The notes: a model not told the origin generated them from the letters alone. Shown: positions 51,570 to 60,755, counted from the stretch's first letter. The stretch: DNA of 64,000 nucleotides from Mucilaginibacter terrae (GCF_031951985.1 NZ_JAVLVU010000001.1:5270001-5334000); one strand, 5' to 3'. Numbers and translations: made by a program.

Positions 51570-52039
51570 TTGTTTTGAGCTTCAAGTAAATCGCGCAATT
51601 CTTCAATCAGGGCAATTTGTGCGGGGTTAATTTTAATACGCGCTTCTTCAACGGTAAACCAGTTGGCCCGGTCTATTTCAGGCACATCTATCCATTTGCC
51701 CGATTTGTAAGGATATTCCATTTTAAAAGTGTTGCTCACAATTTTCTCATGGTCAGCATTGCCCTCAACGGCCCAGGCATGTACCATTTTACCGCCTTTT
51801 TGCTTAATGGGTTTTAGCGGAACAAAAATACTTCCGTTTACAGGCAGGCCGGTTTCTTCTTCAAACTCGCGTTTGGCGGCGGTTAGCGGTTCTTCATCTT
51901 CCGCGTATTCTCCTTTGGGGATGCTCCACACACCATCATCTTTACGTACATAATATGGTCCGCCCGGATGCACCAGGAATACCTGTAATTCATTTTTGTT
52001 TAGGCGGTAGAGTAATAGTCCGGCGCTTTGCTTGGGCAT
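51566..52039 (-). CDS. NUDIX hydrolase
   Basis: A 157-aa protein. The Nudix box is complete: G-E-Y-A-E-D-E ... R-E-F-E-E-E-T-G-L, with the metal-binding R-E-x-x-E-E. The start (A-G-L-L-L-Y-R) and W-S-I-P-K-G-E fit the Ap4A-hydrolase/MutT-like branch that removes nucleoside diphosphate derivatives. Substrate not determinable. Full length. Convergent with the SDR gene; its upstream region is shared with the divergent exported protein at 52127. Confidence 0.9.
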   Translation of the reverse strand: MPKQSAGLLLYRLNKNELQVFLVHPGGPYYVRKDDGVWSIPKGEYAEDEEPLTAAKREFEEETGLPVNGSIFVPLKPIKQKGGKMVHAWAVEGNADHEKIVSNTFKMEYPYKSGKWIDVPEIDRANWFTVEEARIKINPAQIALIEELRDLLEAQNN

Positions 52040-52126
52040 GTTAAATGTAAATGATGTGTTAAGATTTGTTAAACGAATGTTTTATCGATCTATAAATGCT
52101 AAATTAGTTTAACCAATCTGCATCTC

Positions 52127-52879
52127 ATGAAAACCGGCTTGTTTATTTTATTACTGTTTGTTTCAACTTCGGGGTTTGCGCAACGCATAACCGGCGTAGT
52201 TATAGACCGTTTAACCCGCCTGCCCGTTTATAATGCCAAGATTGAAACGCCTAAGGCAATAGCTTATGCCAATATGGAGGGCGTGTTTAGCTTATCGCCC
52301 GTTAAAAATGGTGATAGCTGTACAGTGAGTTACCAGGGTTATAAACTGAGCCGTATGGCCATCAGCTTTAAATCAATAAAAGATACTTTGCGTATATACC
52401 TCGATAAACCTTCGATATTGTTGAGTAATGTAAACGTATCAGGCAAGCGCGATTTTAAAACCGATTCGGTACGTAACCGGCAAATGTTTGCTAATATTTA
52501 CAATTACAGGGGAGGAGGCTTAAAGGAAGCAATGATTGAAAAGGCATCTTTAGAGTATAAACCCAATAACTATATTGACGGTCCTAACAATACCCTCAAT
52601 TTGGCCGGAATTAATGTTTTACAGGTGCTTAACTTGTTTAGTAAAGATAAATCTTCGAAACTGCAAAAGACCCTGATTGCCGATGAAGGAGAAAGCTATG
52701 TTGACCGCTATTTTACCCGCCGTAAAATTGCTGCATTAACTTCAATGAAAGGCGATTCGCTGCAAAACTTTATGGTGCGATACCGGCCCACAGTGTACCA
52801 GGTTAAAACCATGACCGATTATGAACTGGCCTTGTACATTAAAGCCAGCTATGCCGAGTACAAAAAACAGACTAAGTAA
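52127..52879 (+). CDS. Exported protein with carboxypeptidase-regulatory-like domain
   Basis: A 250-aa protein with signal peptide 1-19 (G-F-A-Q). Residues 20-95 form a CarboxypepD_reg-like beta-sandwich (I-T-G-V-V-I-D ... L-P-V-Y-N-A-K-I), as in the N-terminal extension of SusC-type receptors, but no plug or barrel follows. The rest (100-250) is basic and unrecognised. It may be anchored in the periplasm. Monocistronic, closed by a strong bidirectional terminator. Confidence 0.75.
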   Translation: MKTGLFILLLFVSTSGFAQRITGVVIDRLTRLPVYNAKIETPKAIAYANMEGVFSLSPVKNGDSCTVSYQGYKLSRMAISFKSIKDTLRIYLDKPSILLSNVNVSGKRDFKTDSVRNRQMFANIYNYRGGGLKEAMIEKASLEYKPNNYIDGPNNTLNLAGINVLQVLNLFSKDKSSKLQKTLIADEGESYVDRYFTRRKIAALTSMKGDSLQNFMVRYRPTVYQVKTMTDYELALYIKASYAEYKKQTK

Positions 52880-52889
52880 AGTAATCCTC

Positions 52890-52928
52890 AAACAACAAAC
52901 GCTCCCGAAAAAGGAGCGTTTGTTGTTT
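52890..52928. terminator. Bidirectional terminator between exported protein and Usp genes
   Basis: AACAACAAACGCTCC and GGAGCGTTTGTTGTT form perfect 15-bp arms around CGAAAAA. Serves the convergent genes ending at 52879 and 52948. Confidence 0.85.
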
Positions 52929-52947
52929 AATACAATTGTTAATAAAG

Positions 52948-53751
52948 TTATGACGGAAATACCAGCAACGGCACATTTAAATCGTGCAATTCTGCCGTGT
53001 TATCTTTAGCGGTAAGCATGCTAAAATGATATTTATTATAGGTCATTACCAATAGATCAGTTTGCATGACATGCACTAACACGTCGGCTGCTTTTTTTAC
53101 ATTACGTTCTTTAATTTGATTGAACGAGAGGCTGATGTTATTAGGGTTAGGACCAACCACCTTACGATAGAGCTCTTTGGCGTATTCGGCTTCGGGCTCG
53201 GGTATACTGGCAACTGATATGTGCGCTATTGAAAGATTAGCTTGTACATTATGCGCCAGCTCCTTCAAAAAACCATTAATATTATTACGGCAGTAACGCA
53301 GATCGGCAATGTAGGCAAACTGTTTAAACAGGTTTAGCGGTGCATTACGGGGTATAAGCATTAGTGGGTAACAGCTTTTGGTAACCACCTGTGCCGATAT
53401 AGTGTCAAGCGGTTCATAAATAGTATTTACCCCTTTAATTACCAATTGCACATCGTTTTTACCAGCCACCTCATGTATGGTGCGGTTATTAATATCCTCT
53501 TTACTTAAAAGATTAATTAACGGGTGCTCGGTCATGCTGCTTAAAACTTCCTGCTCGGTAGGTTTTACAAATTGTTGGGCACCATTTTTTTGTAGGTAAA
53601 CTAACTGGCGGTTGGCATTCATGCTACTGGCATAATTGTCAATATTCCACACCAATAATTTGGCATTTAATGCAGTAGCCAGCATGGTGCCATAGGCTAG
53701 TGCATGTTCGGCTTCAGCCGAAAAATCATTAAGCAGTAGGATGTTTTTCAT
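52948..53751 (-). CDS. Universal stress protein (tandem Usp domains)
   Basis: A 267-aa protein with two UspA-like halves (about 1-140 and 145-267). The first begins I-L-L-L-N-D-F-S-A-E-A-E-H-A-L-A-Y-G. The second has lost much of the ATP-binding G-x-x-G-x(9)-G motif, and a clear motif is not seen in the first either, so ATP binding is uncertain. Members accumulate under starvation or oxidative stress. It is preceded by a 569-base non-coding region. Confidence 0.8.
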   Translation of the reverse strand: MKNILLLNDFSAEAEHALAYGTMLATALNAKLLVWNIDNYASSMNANRQLVYLQKNGAQQFVKPTEQEVLSSMTEHPLINLLSKEDINNRTIHEVAGKNDVQLVIKGVNTIYEPLDTISAQVVTKSCYPLMLIPRNAPLNLFKQFAYIADLRYCRNNINGFLKELAHNVQANLSIAHISVASIPEPEAEYAKELYRKVVGPNPNNISLSFNQIKERNVKKAADVLVHVMQTDLLVMTYNKYHFSMLTAKDNTAELHDLNVPLLVFPS

Positions 53752-54320
53752 TGGGCCAGGTTTTATTATTTTTATTAAAGGCGATGGAAATAATGCGTGT
53801 AATAAGTTAGCTGATAAATGATGTGCATCATTACATGCATGCTATGCTTGCTTTACGTATGTAAGGTAACAACCGTATTTTAAAAAATGTTTACCTTAGT
53901 GTAATAAAAATTTAAAGTGTTGTGTGTTTTTACAAACCAATTATAATCTGATAAGTATATGGTTAACAACTATTAATAGGTTAAATAGTGTTTTAATAGT
54001 AATTAAGCAATTGTTTAATAAGTTAAATATTAACTATTGTGTTGCAATTTTATGTTTGACAAAGTTGTTTGAATACTTGAAGCATTAAAAGTATTCTGAT
54101 CGTTTTGTTGGTTGATAAAAATCTAAATTCGCTAATAAATCAATAGGCTTAGTGTAATAAGTACGCATTGGTTCGTTTTTTAAAAAGCTACTATTGTTTA
54201 ACTATGCCTGGTGCCCCAAAACCCAAATTGCATTGCGTAGAAACGTCAAAAATGGGTTAGCATAAATTTTATTAATCATCAGCGTAGCTAACACACAATC
54301 ATTTATACTTGCACAAGTAA
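53752..54320. other. Intergenic region with no gene
   Basis: AT-rich, with stops in all frames at short intervals. A 16-base dyad, AATGATG-TG-CATCATT, at 53817-53832 lies 66 bases before the Usp start and may be a regulator site. A near-consensus -7 box (TATACTTG, 54305-54312) lies only nine bases before the GluQ-type start at 54321, suggesting a nearly leaderless transcript. Nothing else is recognised. Confidence 0.5.
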
Positions 54321-55232
54321 ATGATAAGCAGTAACATATACCCGCAGTTGAACAAAACCCGCCTGGCACCCACGCCCAGCGGATATTTGCATTTGGGTAA
54401 TGTGCTGTCATTTATTATTACGGCAACTCTCGCACAAAAATGCGGTGCCGGCATATTGTTGCGTATAGATGATATGGATCGCGAGCGGGTGCGCGACGAA
54501 TACTTGCAGGATATTTTCGATACGCTTAACTTCCTGGAAATACCCTATACCGAAGGCCCCAAAGATGTACAGGATTTTAAAGATAGTTGGTCGCAACTGC
54601 ACCGGATGGATGCATATAATGCCGCATTGGAGCAACTGAAGGAGCAAGGCGATGTTTTTGCCTGCCGGTGTTCGCGCGCGCAGTTACAACAGTATGCTGA
54701 TGCCGGTTACCCTGGCACCTGTCTTCCGTTACATATAAGCCTGAACAATAAAAACATTAGCTGGCGATTGAATACGGCTAAAGATCAACTCACTTCAATT
54801 AATATTTTCCCTGGTTATATACAGCAAGAGGTTTTACCACCCGACATGCAAAACTTTGTGATACGTAAAAAGGATGGGTATCCCGCTTACCAATTAAGCA
54901 GTTTGTGTGATGATATACATTATGGAGTGGATTTAATAGTACGTGGACAGGATCTATGGGCATCAACCATTGCACAGCAGTACCTGGCAGGCAGGTTAGG
55001 GGCAGAGGGATTTAACAAAGCGGTCTTCTATCATCATCCTTTAATTAAAGATAGCAGCGGAGGAAAGCTGTCAAAATCAATGGGCTCCACATCGATTAAA
55101 TTTATGCGGGAGCAGGGTTACAAACCTTCTGCCGTATTTAGCCAAATTGCTGCTCATATAGGCTTAAAAGGCAATTTTAATAACTGGCAGCAATTGGGAG
55201 ATGCCTGTTTTGAAATTTATTCCACCACCTGA
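54321..55232 (+). CDS. gluQ: Glutamyl-queuosine tRNA(Asp) synthetase-like protein
   Basis: A 303-aa protein: the catalytic half of a glutamyl-tRNA synthetase with no anticodon-binding domain. Seen: R-L-A-P-T-P-S-G-Y-L-H-L-G-N (HIGH region), the Cys pair in C-R-C-S-R-A-Q-L and a later Cys in Y-P-G-T-C (zinc site of GluQ-RS), and K-L-S-K-S (KMSKS). Known GluQ-RS attach glutamate to queuosine in tRNA-Asp. No dksA or queuosine gene is adjacent here. Confidence 0.88.
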   Translation: MISSNIYPQLNKTRLAPTPSGYLHLGNVLSFIITATLAQKCGAGILLRIDDMDRERVRDEYLQDIFDTLNFLEIPYTEGPKDVQDFKDSWSQLHRMDAYNAALEQLKEQGDVFACRCSRAQLQQYADAGYPGTCLPLHISLNNKNISWRLNTAKDQLTSINIFPGYIQQEVLPPDMQNFVIRKKDGYPAYQLSSLCDDIHYGVDLIVRGQDLWASTIAQQYLAGRLGAEGFNKAVFYHHPLIKDSSGGKLSKSMGSTSIKFMREQGYKPSAVFSQIAAHIGLKGNFNNWQQLGDACFEIYSTT

Positions 55233-55369
55233 TTTACCTGTTAATCATCAATTTGAAAAAAAATATAAAAAAAGTTTATTCTTCAGGCAACCTTCACCTC
55301 TTAAGCTACGTGTTGCTTATAAATGATGTATATTAACTGATATTAGGAACAGGCACCCTTACATTATAT

Positions 55370-56005
55370 ATGGGCGAAACGGAGTTAAACTCACTGATTA
55401 AGCTTTGTCTGAAAGAGGACAGGAAAGGTCAGAAAATGCTTTACAAGGCATTTTATGGTTTTGCCATGGGTATTAGTTTGCGTTATGCGGGCAACCGGTA
55501 TGAGGCGGCCGAGATAATGAACCAGGCATTCCTGAAGGTATTTACCAACCTGCATAAGTTTGATCATGCCAAACCTTTTAAAGCCTGGCTGGGACGCATT
55601 ACCATGAATACGGCTATTGATTACTATCGCAGTAATTTAAAAATGGCCTACATGGATGATTTAGAAAAGGCCGAGCATATAACCGATAACGAACTGCCCG
55701 ACAAGCGCATAAATTACCAGGAACTGTTGGCCATGATTCAGCAATTGCCACAGGCCTACCGAACGGTGTTTAACCTTTATGCTATTGAAGGTTATACGCA
55801 CGAGGAAATTGGCGAAATGCTGGGGATTAACGAGGGGACATCAAAATCAAATTTATTTAAGGCACGCGAGAAATTAAAGAAAATGATACTTAAAGCAGCA
55901 GAGATACCCGAAAACGGCACGAGTGGTACAAGCCAATCTCAAATAGTTGCTATAAGTACCGGTAACCTGCATTTAAGTTTCCTGAATAGCGGTATAAGAA
56001 GATGA
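55370..56005 (+). CDS. ECF-type RNA polymerase sigma factor
   Basis: A 211-aa protein. Region 2 is A-E-I-M-N-Q-A-F-L-K-V-F-T-N-L ... F-K-A-W-L-G-R-I-T-M-N-T-A-I-D-Y-Y-R, and region 4 helix-turn-helix is Y-T-H-E-E-I-G-E-M-L-G-I-N-E-G-T-S-K-S-N-L-F-K-A-R-E-K-L. About 30 extra residues follow region 4. The stop overlaps the next gene by four bases, so it is coupled to a membrane protein that likely serves as its anti-sigma factor. It begins a five-gene operon. Confidence 0.92.
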   Translation: MGETELNSLIKLCLKEDRKGQKMLYKAFYGFAMGISLRYAGNRYEAAEIMNQAFLKVFTNLHKFDHAKPFKAWLGRITMNTAIDYYRSNLKMAYMDDLEKAEHITDNELPDKRINYQELLAMIQQLPQAYRTVFNLYAIEGYTHEEIGEMLGINEGTSKSNLFKAREKLKKMILKAAEIPENGTSGTSQSQIVAISTGNLHLSFLNSGIRR

Positions 56006-57357
56006 AAGAGGGCGAGGAGAAAAATATTGACCGTAAATTCAGGGAAGGGCTTACAAATCCCGAAGACAACATTGTTTATAACGATGCGGACTGGGATGCT
56101 ATGGAGGTACTTTTAAACGAGCAGAAGAAACGCAAAGGAATTATATACAGGTTGCCTTTTATGCTGGGTGCTGCTGCTGCAATACTCTTGCTGGCTTTAG
56201 CTTTGTTTTTCTTTTGGCCCGATGATAATAAGCATGGTAATTTAACAGGAGTTAAAAAGAGGCCTCAAACTGATAGCATAACATCTGTTAAAACCATAGA
56301 TAAACTTCAACAAAAAGAGGAAATAGCAAAAGAGGAGCTGCCTGAAACTACTGTTGATGTTGATAGTGCACATACTAAAGTATCAAGAAACCAGCGGGAG
56401 CAATTAAGGGCGGTACAAACAAATAAAATCCGTACAGAAGCGATTGCTGCTACTGCTGGAGTAAAAAAGGTTAAGCGTTCTGCCAGTAATTTGACGTTTT
56501 TTGATGACATAAATAGCATTGATGATAGTAAGAATTTAACTGTTGTTTCGCCAAAATCTACAACTGGAAGTATTTCAGAGACAATAGCATCTGCTGAAAC
56601 AGATAGTAATAAAATTAAAGCTTTATCTCAGCAAATATTAGCGGCTGTTAGCAATACACAAAACATTACCGTGCAAAAGACCGATACACCAGCGCAGGCC
56701 TTTGTAGTTCCGCATGTAAAAGAAAAAAAGAAACCATCAGAAGAAATTATCGGTGCAAAACATCCCATAGTGTTAAGTATCATTGCCGCCCCTGATTTTA
56801 ACGGCGTAGGCAGCGCATTTAGTCGTACACAAATTGGCACCAATGCCGGGTTGCTGTTATCAGTAGGTATTACCCGTAAGCTTTTTATTACCACAGGCGC
56901 TGTTTATGCACGTAAGCCTTATATGGTGGGTATGGATAAATATAAAACCAGTTTTACATTTGGCACACAACCCAATGATGTAAGTGCCGATTGCCGGGTG
57001 TTGGATATACCGCTAAATATTGATTACCAGTTATACAACAAAGGGCGCAACCTGTTGAGCATTGGCACGGGCTTATCGTCGTACTTTATGCTGCGCGAGA
57101 ATTATCACTTTAATTATAACCAATACTACGTTGGGCCGAGCGATTATAACATTAGGAACCAAAATAAACATATACTGGGCGTGGTAAATTTAAACGCCAC
57201 TTATCAACGCCGCATTAATTCACAATTTGGCTTTAACGTGCAGCCTTACATGAAGCTGCCTATTACCAATATAGGATACGGACAAGTAAACTTAAAATCT
57301 ACAGGGGTGGCCATTGGCGCAAGCTGGTACCTCAATACATCTGCCTCCAAAAAGTAG
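56002..57357 (+). CDS. Membrane-anchored protein with C-terminal beta-barrel-like domain (probable anti-sigma partner)
   Basis: A 451-aa protein. A cytoplasmic N-terminus (1-50) with D-W-D-A-M-E-V-L-L precedes one membrane helix (about 51-71). A 150-residue Lys/Glu/Thr-rich linker follows, then an outer-membrane beta-barrel-like domain (about 255-451) of alternating strands (for example S-V-G-I-T-R-K-L-F-I-T-T-G-A-V-Y-A-R). This layout occurs in Bacteroidota next to ECF sigma factors. Control of the sigma factor is inferred from position and topology. It overlaps the sigma gene by four bases. Confidence 0.72.
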   Translation: MKEGEEKNIDRKFREGLTNPEDNIVYNDADWDAMEVLLNEQKKRKGIIYRLPFMLGAAAAILLLALALFFFWPDDNKHGNLTGVKKRPQTDSITSVKTIDKLQQKEEIAKEELPETTVDVDSAHTKVSRNQREQLRAVQTNKIRTEAIAATAGVKKVKRSASNLTFFDDINSIDDSKNLTVVSPKSTTGSISETIASAETDSNKIKALSQQILAAVSNTQNITVQKTDTPAQAFVVPHVKEKKKPSEEIIGAKHPIVLSIIAAPDFNGVGSAFSRTQIGTNAGLLLSVGITRKLFITTGAVYARKPYMVGMDKYKTSFTFGTQPNDVSADCRVLDIPLNIDYQLYNKGRNLLSIGTGLSSYFMLRENYHFNYNQYYVGPSDYNIRNQNKHILGVVNLNATYQRRINSQFGFNVQPYMKLPITNIGYGQVNLKSTGVAIGASWYLNTSASKK

Positions 57358-57361
57358 CACT

Positions 57362-57907
57362 ATGAAATATATAGCAATTATTTTAATTGCGTGGTTAGGA
57401 ACAAATCACGCAATACAGGGAACCTTTGTGTCAAAAAATGCCAAAGTGAGCATCTATTCCAAAGCTCCGTTAGAAGACATTGAAGCCACCTCGCAAAAAG
57501 GTACATCGGTGTTTAATGCCACTACCGGCGAACTGGCCTTTAGCGTGCCTATCCGCTCGTTAGTTTTCGAAAAATCGATGATGCAGGAGCATTTTAACGA
57601 GAACTACATGGAGAGCGATAAGTTCCCCAACGCCACATTTAAAGGTAAGATACAGCAACTGCCCGATCTAAGTAAAGATGGCACGTACCCGGTCAACGTG
57701 GCCGGTGTACTGGATGTGCATGGAGTAAAGCAAAACCGTACTATCCCTGGTAAAATAACGGTAAGCCAAGGCGCGGTGAGTATGTTGTCAGAATTCCAGG
57801 TGGCGTGTAAAGACCATAACATTGAGATACCTACGCTCGTGTTTAAAAAAATTGCCGAAAGCATCCGCGTGCAGGTTTCGGCTGCTTACACGCCTTATCA
57901 AAAGTAA
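57362..57907 (+). CDS. YceI-family protein
   Basis: A 181-aa protein from ATG 57362, with a short hydrophobic N-terminus that is a plausible signal peptide. Lipocalin-like YceI strands include F-S-V-P-I-R-S-L-V-F-E, H-F-N-E-N-Y-M-E-S-D-K-F-P-N-A-T-F-K-G and D-V-H-G-V-K-Q-N-R-T. The family binds isoprenoid-quinone-like lipids. It follows the anti-sigma candidate by four bases in the operon and precedes the DUF5777 gene. Confidence 0.88.
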   Translation: MKYIAIILIAWLGTNHAIQGTFVSKNAKVSIYSKAPLEDIEATSQKGTSVFNATTGELAFSVPIRSLVFEKSMMQEHFNENYMESDKFPNATFKGKIQQLPDLSKDGTYPVNVAGVLDVHGVKQNRTIPGKITVSQGAVSMLSEFQVACKDHNIEIPTLVFKKIAESIRVQVSAAYTPYQK

Positions 57908-57949
57908 ATTCATATCACATCTATAAACAATCTCTCAAAATCACACTAA

Positions 57950-58903
57950 ATGAAGAAGATTATTTTTATTGCCCTGTTGCTCACGGCGGGCTACGGCAAT
58001 GTTAACGCACAAAAAACTAAAAAAGACACCACGGCGTCAGCCACCGATTCGTTGCTGAACTCATTGAGCGGGGATGATAAGGCTGAACCTGTAATTGCCA
58101 CGTTCAAGGCCACCCGTCTCATTTTGAGTGAAACCTCGGAAACCATAAAAAAGAATAACCTCAATTTTATGGTGATACACCGCTTTGGCGATATAGGCGG
58201 TACCGACGGCGGCAGCAAAACCTTATGGGGGCTGGATAACTCGTCGGACATATTAATTGGTTTTGAGTATGGACTTACCAATAACCTCGATGTTGATTTT
58301 TACCGCAGCAAGTATGAGCAGTTGCTGGAGCTTGGGTTAAAGTATAACCTGGTTAAGCAAAAAAGCGATGATAGTATGCCTGTTGCCATTACCGTGTTGG
58401 CTAGGGCAGGACTAAAGCCTTACAAAGTAGAAACCAATGTATATGATGATTACGCTAACCGTTTAAGCTACTTCTACCAGGCTATTTTTGCGCGTAAGTT
58501 TTCATCAGCTTTTTCAATGCAGATCGCGCCATCATTTTTGCGCAATAACCTGCCGTTTCCGTACCTGGCAGGTAACGACAAGAATATCTTTTCACTATCG
58601 GCCGCTGGTCGCTTAAAATTCAGCAAGCGTATGGGTATTGTAGTTGATTATGCGCATCCGTTTTCTTCGTTCCGCCGCAATAGTAACAGCCCTAAGTTTT
58701 ACAACCCGCTGGGCGTAGGTATCGAGATAGAAACCGGCGGCCACGTATTCACCATCAACTTTAGTAATTCGCAGGCTATATCGCCCATTAATTACCTGGC
58801 CGATACCGAATCGAATTGGACCAAAGGTCAATACCGCCTGGGCTTCACCATATCGCGTGTGTTCGATTTCAATTCTAAGCACAAAGGCACCAATAAGTAT
58901 TAA
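57950..58903 (+). CDS. DUF5777 beta-barrel protein
   Basis: A 317-aa protein with a signal peptide (1-20, V-N-A-Q). A Thr/Ser/Asp-rich linker is followed by R-L-I-L-S-E-T-S-E-T-I and H-R-F-G-D-I and about ten amphipathic strands. DUF5777 is a Bacteroidota family of predicted outer-membrane barrels, commonly found beside YceI and Rieske genes, as here. Function unknown; a link to respiration or electron transfer is suggested only by its neighbours. Confidence 0.82.
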   Translation: MKKIIFIALLLTAGYGNVNAQKTKKDTTASATDSLLNSLSGDDKAEPVIATFKATRLILSETSETIKKNNLNFMVIHRFGDIGGTDGGSKTLWGLDNSSDILIGFEYGLTNNLDVDFYRSKYEQLLELGLKYNLVKQKSDDSMPVAITVLARAGLKPYKVETNVYDDYANRLSYFYQAIFARKFSSAFSMQIAPSFLRNNLPFPYLAGNDKNIFSLSAAGRLKFSKRMGIVVDYAHPFSSFRRNSNSPKFYNPLGVGIEIETGGHVFTINFSNSQAISPINYLADTESNWTKGQYRLGFTISRVFDFNSKHKGTNKY

Positions 58904-58925
58904 TCAAACCTCAAAAACTAAAACA

Positions 58926-59378
58926 ATGGAAAGAAAAGAGTTTTTAGCCAAGTTTGGCATCACCATGGCTGCCGTTTGCGCAGGATGCAGCCTTTATTCA
59001 TGCGGCAGCGACCCTAAAAATGATCCTTCTCCTAATAATTCAGGAGGCGGAACCACTAATCCACCGTCGGGCAGCGGTTTAATTACAGCCAACCTGGATA
59101 CCGAGTTACGCAACGTGGGCGATTTTAAAACAGGCGGGGGAGTAATATTGGTAAGGTTGGCAGCCGGTTCAACAGCGGCGGCTTTTACGGCTGTACAAAT
59201 TGCCTGCACACACCAGGGCACCTCCATTAATTATAATGCTACGCAAACACGCTTTGTTTGCCCTAACCATGGCAGCCAGTTTAGCACAACCGGAGCCGTG
59301 CTGTTAGGGCCGGCAACCACAGCTTTAAAGGCTTACAACGTTGCCATTGCAGGAAATACATTAACCGTATCAGCCTGA
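58926..59378 (+). CDS. Exported Rieske-type [2Fe-2S] protein
   Basis: A 150-aa protein from ATG 58926. An N-terminal signal with a possible lipobox (L-Y-S-C) is followed by a Gly/Pro/Ser/Asn linker and then a Rieske fold with both cluster-ligand pairs: C-T-H-Q-G-T and C-P-N-H-G-S-Q-F. It would carry electrons in the periplasm. Last gene of the sigma operon; a terminator follows. No cytochrome bc partner is adjacent. Confidence 0.9.
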   Translation: MERKEFLAKFGITMAAVCAGCSLYSCGSDPKNDPSPNNSGGGTTNPPSGSGLITANLDTELRNVGDFKTGGGVILVRLAAGSTAAAFTAVQIACTHQGTSINYNATQTRFVCPNHGSQFSTTGAVLLGPATTALKAYNVAIAGNTLTVSA

Positions 59379-59445
59379 TTGTGATTTTCACCAATTGTGA
59401 ATAGTTCAGGTGTGCCTGTATCAGGCAAAAAAATAGGTTAATGCA

Positions 59446-59475
59446 AAAGGCCGGCTATGTGTGAAGCCGGCCTTT
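59446..59475 (+). terminator. Terminator after Rieske gene
   Basis: AAAGGCCGGCT and AGCCGGCCTTT form perfect 11-bp arms, with T7 shortly after. It also faces the convergent gene ending at 59511. Confidence 0.85.
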
Positions 59476-59510
59476 AATATTTTTTTACACTTTAGAATTT
59501 TCAACAACAA

Positions 59511-60296
59511 TTATTTGATGCTTGCAAACACTTGCGCAGCAGCCGGGGCCTCAGGTAAGTGTTGTAACTCGGTAACGGTTTTACCGATCCACATGGTGTT
59601 GGCAATATTGTAACCGGTGCTGTGGTATTGTATAACACCATTTTGGTCGATAACGATGCTGGTAGGGTGGCTCATGATGCCTAAGCTCTCGCTTAGCTTT
59701 GCACCTTTTTCCAGGTGAACATAGTTTAAAGGGTTAGTTTGCAGGTATTCTTCCACCACTTTTTTATCATCCATAGGTACCGAGATAAACACTACGTTCG
59801 AAGCACCTTTGTAGGCAGCAGCCAGTTCATTCATATCGGCAATGCTTTGGCGGCATTGTACGTTGTTTACATACCAAAAGCTCATTACTACAATTTTACC
59901 TTTCATGCGTTTGTTGTCCCAGCTTTCACCTTTAAAATCTTTTTCTTTAAAGTTTTTGTCGAAGTTTTGGCCGGTAGTAAAGAAAGGGCTATCCATTGGT
60001 TTAGGCATTTGGGCAATTTTAGCATCGCGCTCGGCTTTGCTAACGGTGGTTAAACGTAAGGCACCTTTACCGTTAGGTAACACAACCACTTTAACAGCGT
60101 AGCGGCCGGTATTAACCATGGTAGTCCAGGCAGTATAATCAATACGTTTGCCGGTCGAGTCGGTGATTACCGAACGCTCATCCAAACGGGGTAATTTGTA
60201 AACTTTTTGAGGACCTGAGGTATTAACTTGTGCATTAACGGTGAAACTTAAGATAGTTAATAATGCGATTGCCAAAGTGTAAATTAAAGTTTTCAT
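59511..60296 (-). CDS. Exported thioredoxin-fold (TlpA/AhpC-TSA-like) protein with one active-site Cys
   Basis: A 261-aa protein with a signal peptide (1-22, V-N-A-Q). The C-terminal 140 residues are TlpA-like: I-V-V-M-S-F-W-Y-V-N-N-V-Q-C-R-Q-S, where the usual W-C-x-x-C is N-N-V-Q-C, so only the second Cys (148) remains. It also has H-P-T-S-I-V-I-D (cis-Pro loop). Ordinary disulfide exchange is therefore doubtful; a mixed-disulfide or cargo-binding role is possible. The N-terminal 100 residues are unrecognised. Monocistronic. Confidence 0.82.
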   Translation of the reverse strand: MKTLIYTLAIALLTILSFTVNAQVNTSGPQKVYKLPRLDERSVITDSTGKRIDYTAWTTMVNTGRYAVKVVVLPNGKGALRLTTVSKAERDAKIAQMPKPMDSPFFTTGQNFDKNFKEKDFKGESWDNKRMKGKIVVMSFWYVNNVQCRQSIADMNELAAAYKGASNVVFISVPMDDKKVVEEYLQTNPLNYVHLEKGAKLSESLGIMSHPTSIVIDQNGVIQYHSTGYNIANTMWIGKTVTELQHLPEAPAAAQVFASIK

Positions 60297-60755
60297 TTTG
60301 TTGTTGTTTTATACTAAAGCATAGGCAAAGGCTATTCCTAAGGCCTGAAATTTCGCTAAACAACAATTGAATTTGTTTCAACATTAATAAAAACTGTGTT
60401 TTAGATCTGCAATGGCAGTTTTAACTGATGGATTATTTTCATCACGACAAATATTAATCAGAGCGCAAAAAATGTCGTGGTGGGTAAATTTCCCCAAATG
60501 GGGAAAATGATTATTGAAACGTGTAACCGGGTTTCCTCAATATAAATCGTTGCACAATGCATAATAGCGCTTTTGACACAGTTCCTCCATTTTAAAATAT
60601 CCGTATTTTGTTTAACCGTCTAACAAAAGGTTTGAGCAGCACTTCTTAATAATTAACTTGTAAGGTCAATTGTTTACCTATGCTTAATATTGTCACAATA
60701 TTGTCAGGTTAGTTTTGCAACTATAATATTTACAGATGCAAGCTGATATTTCCCC
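60297..60755. other. Intergenic region with a CCCC/GGGG dyad
   Basis: No gene is seen. TTTCCCC-AAAT-GGGGAAA at 60489-60506 is a perfect 7-bp inverted repeat, about 200 bases before the thioredoxin-fold gene and 250 before the phosphodiesterase, and looks like a regulator-binding site. Nothing else is recognised. Confidence 0.5.
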
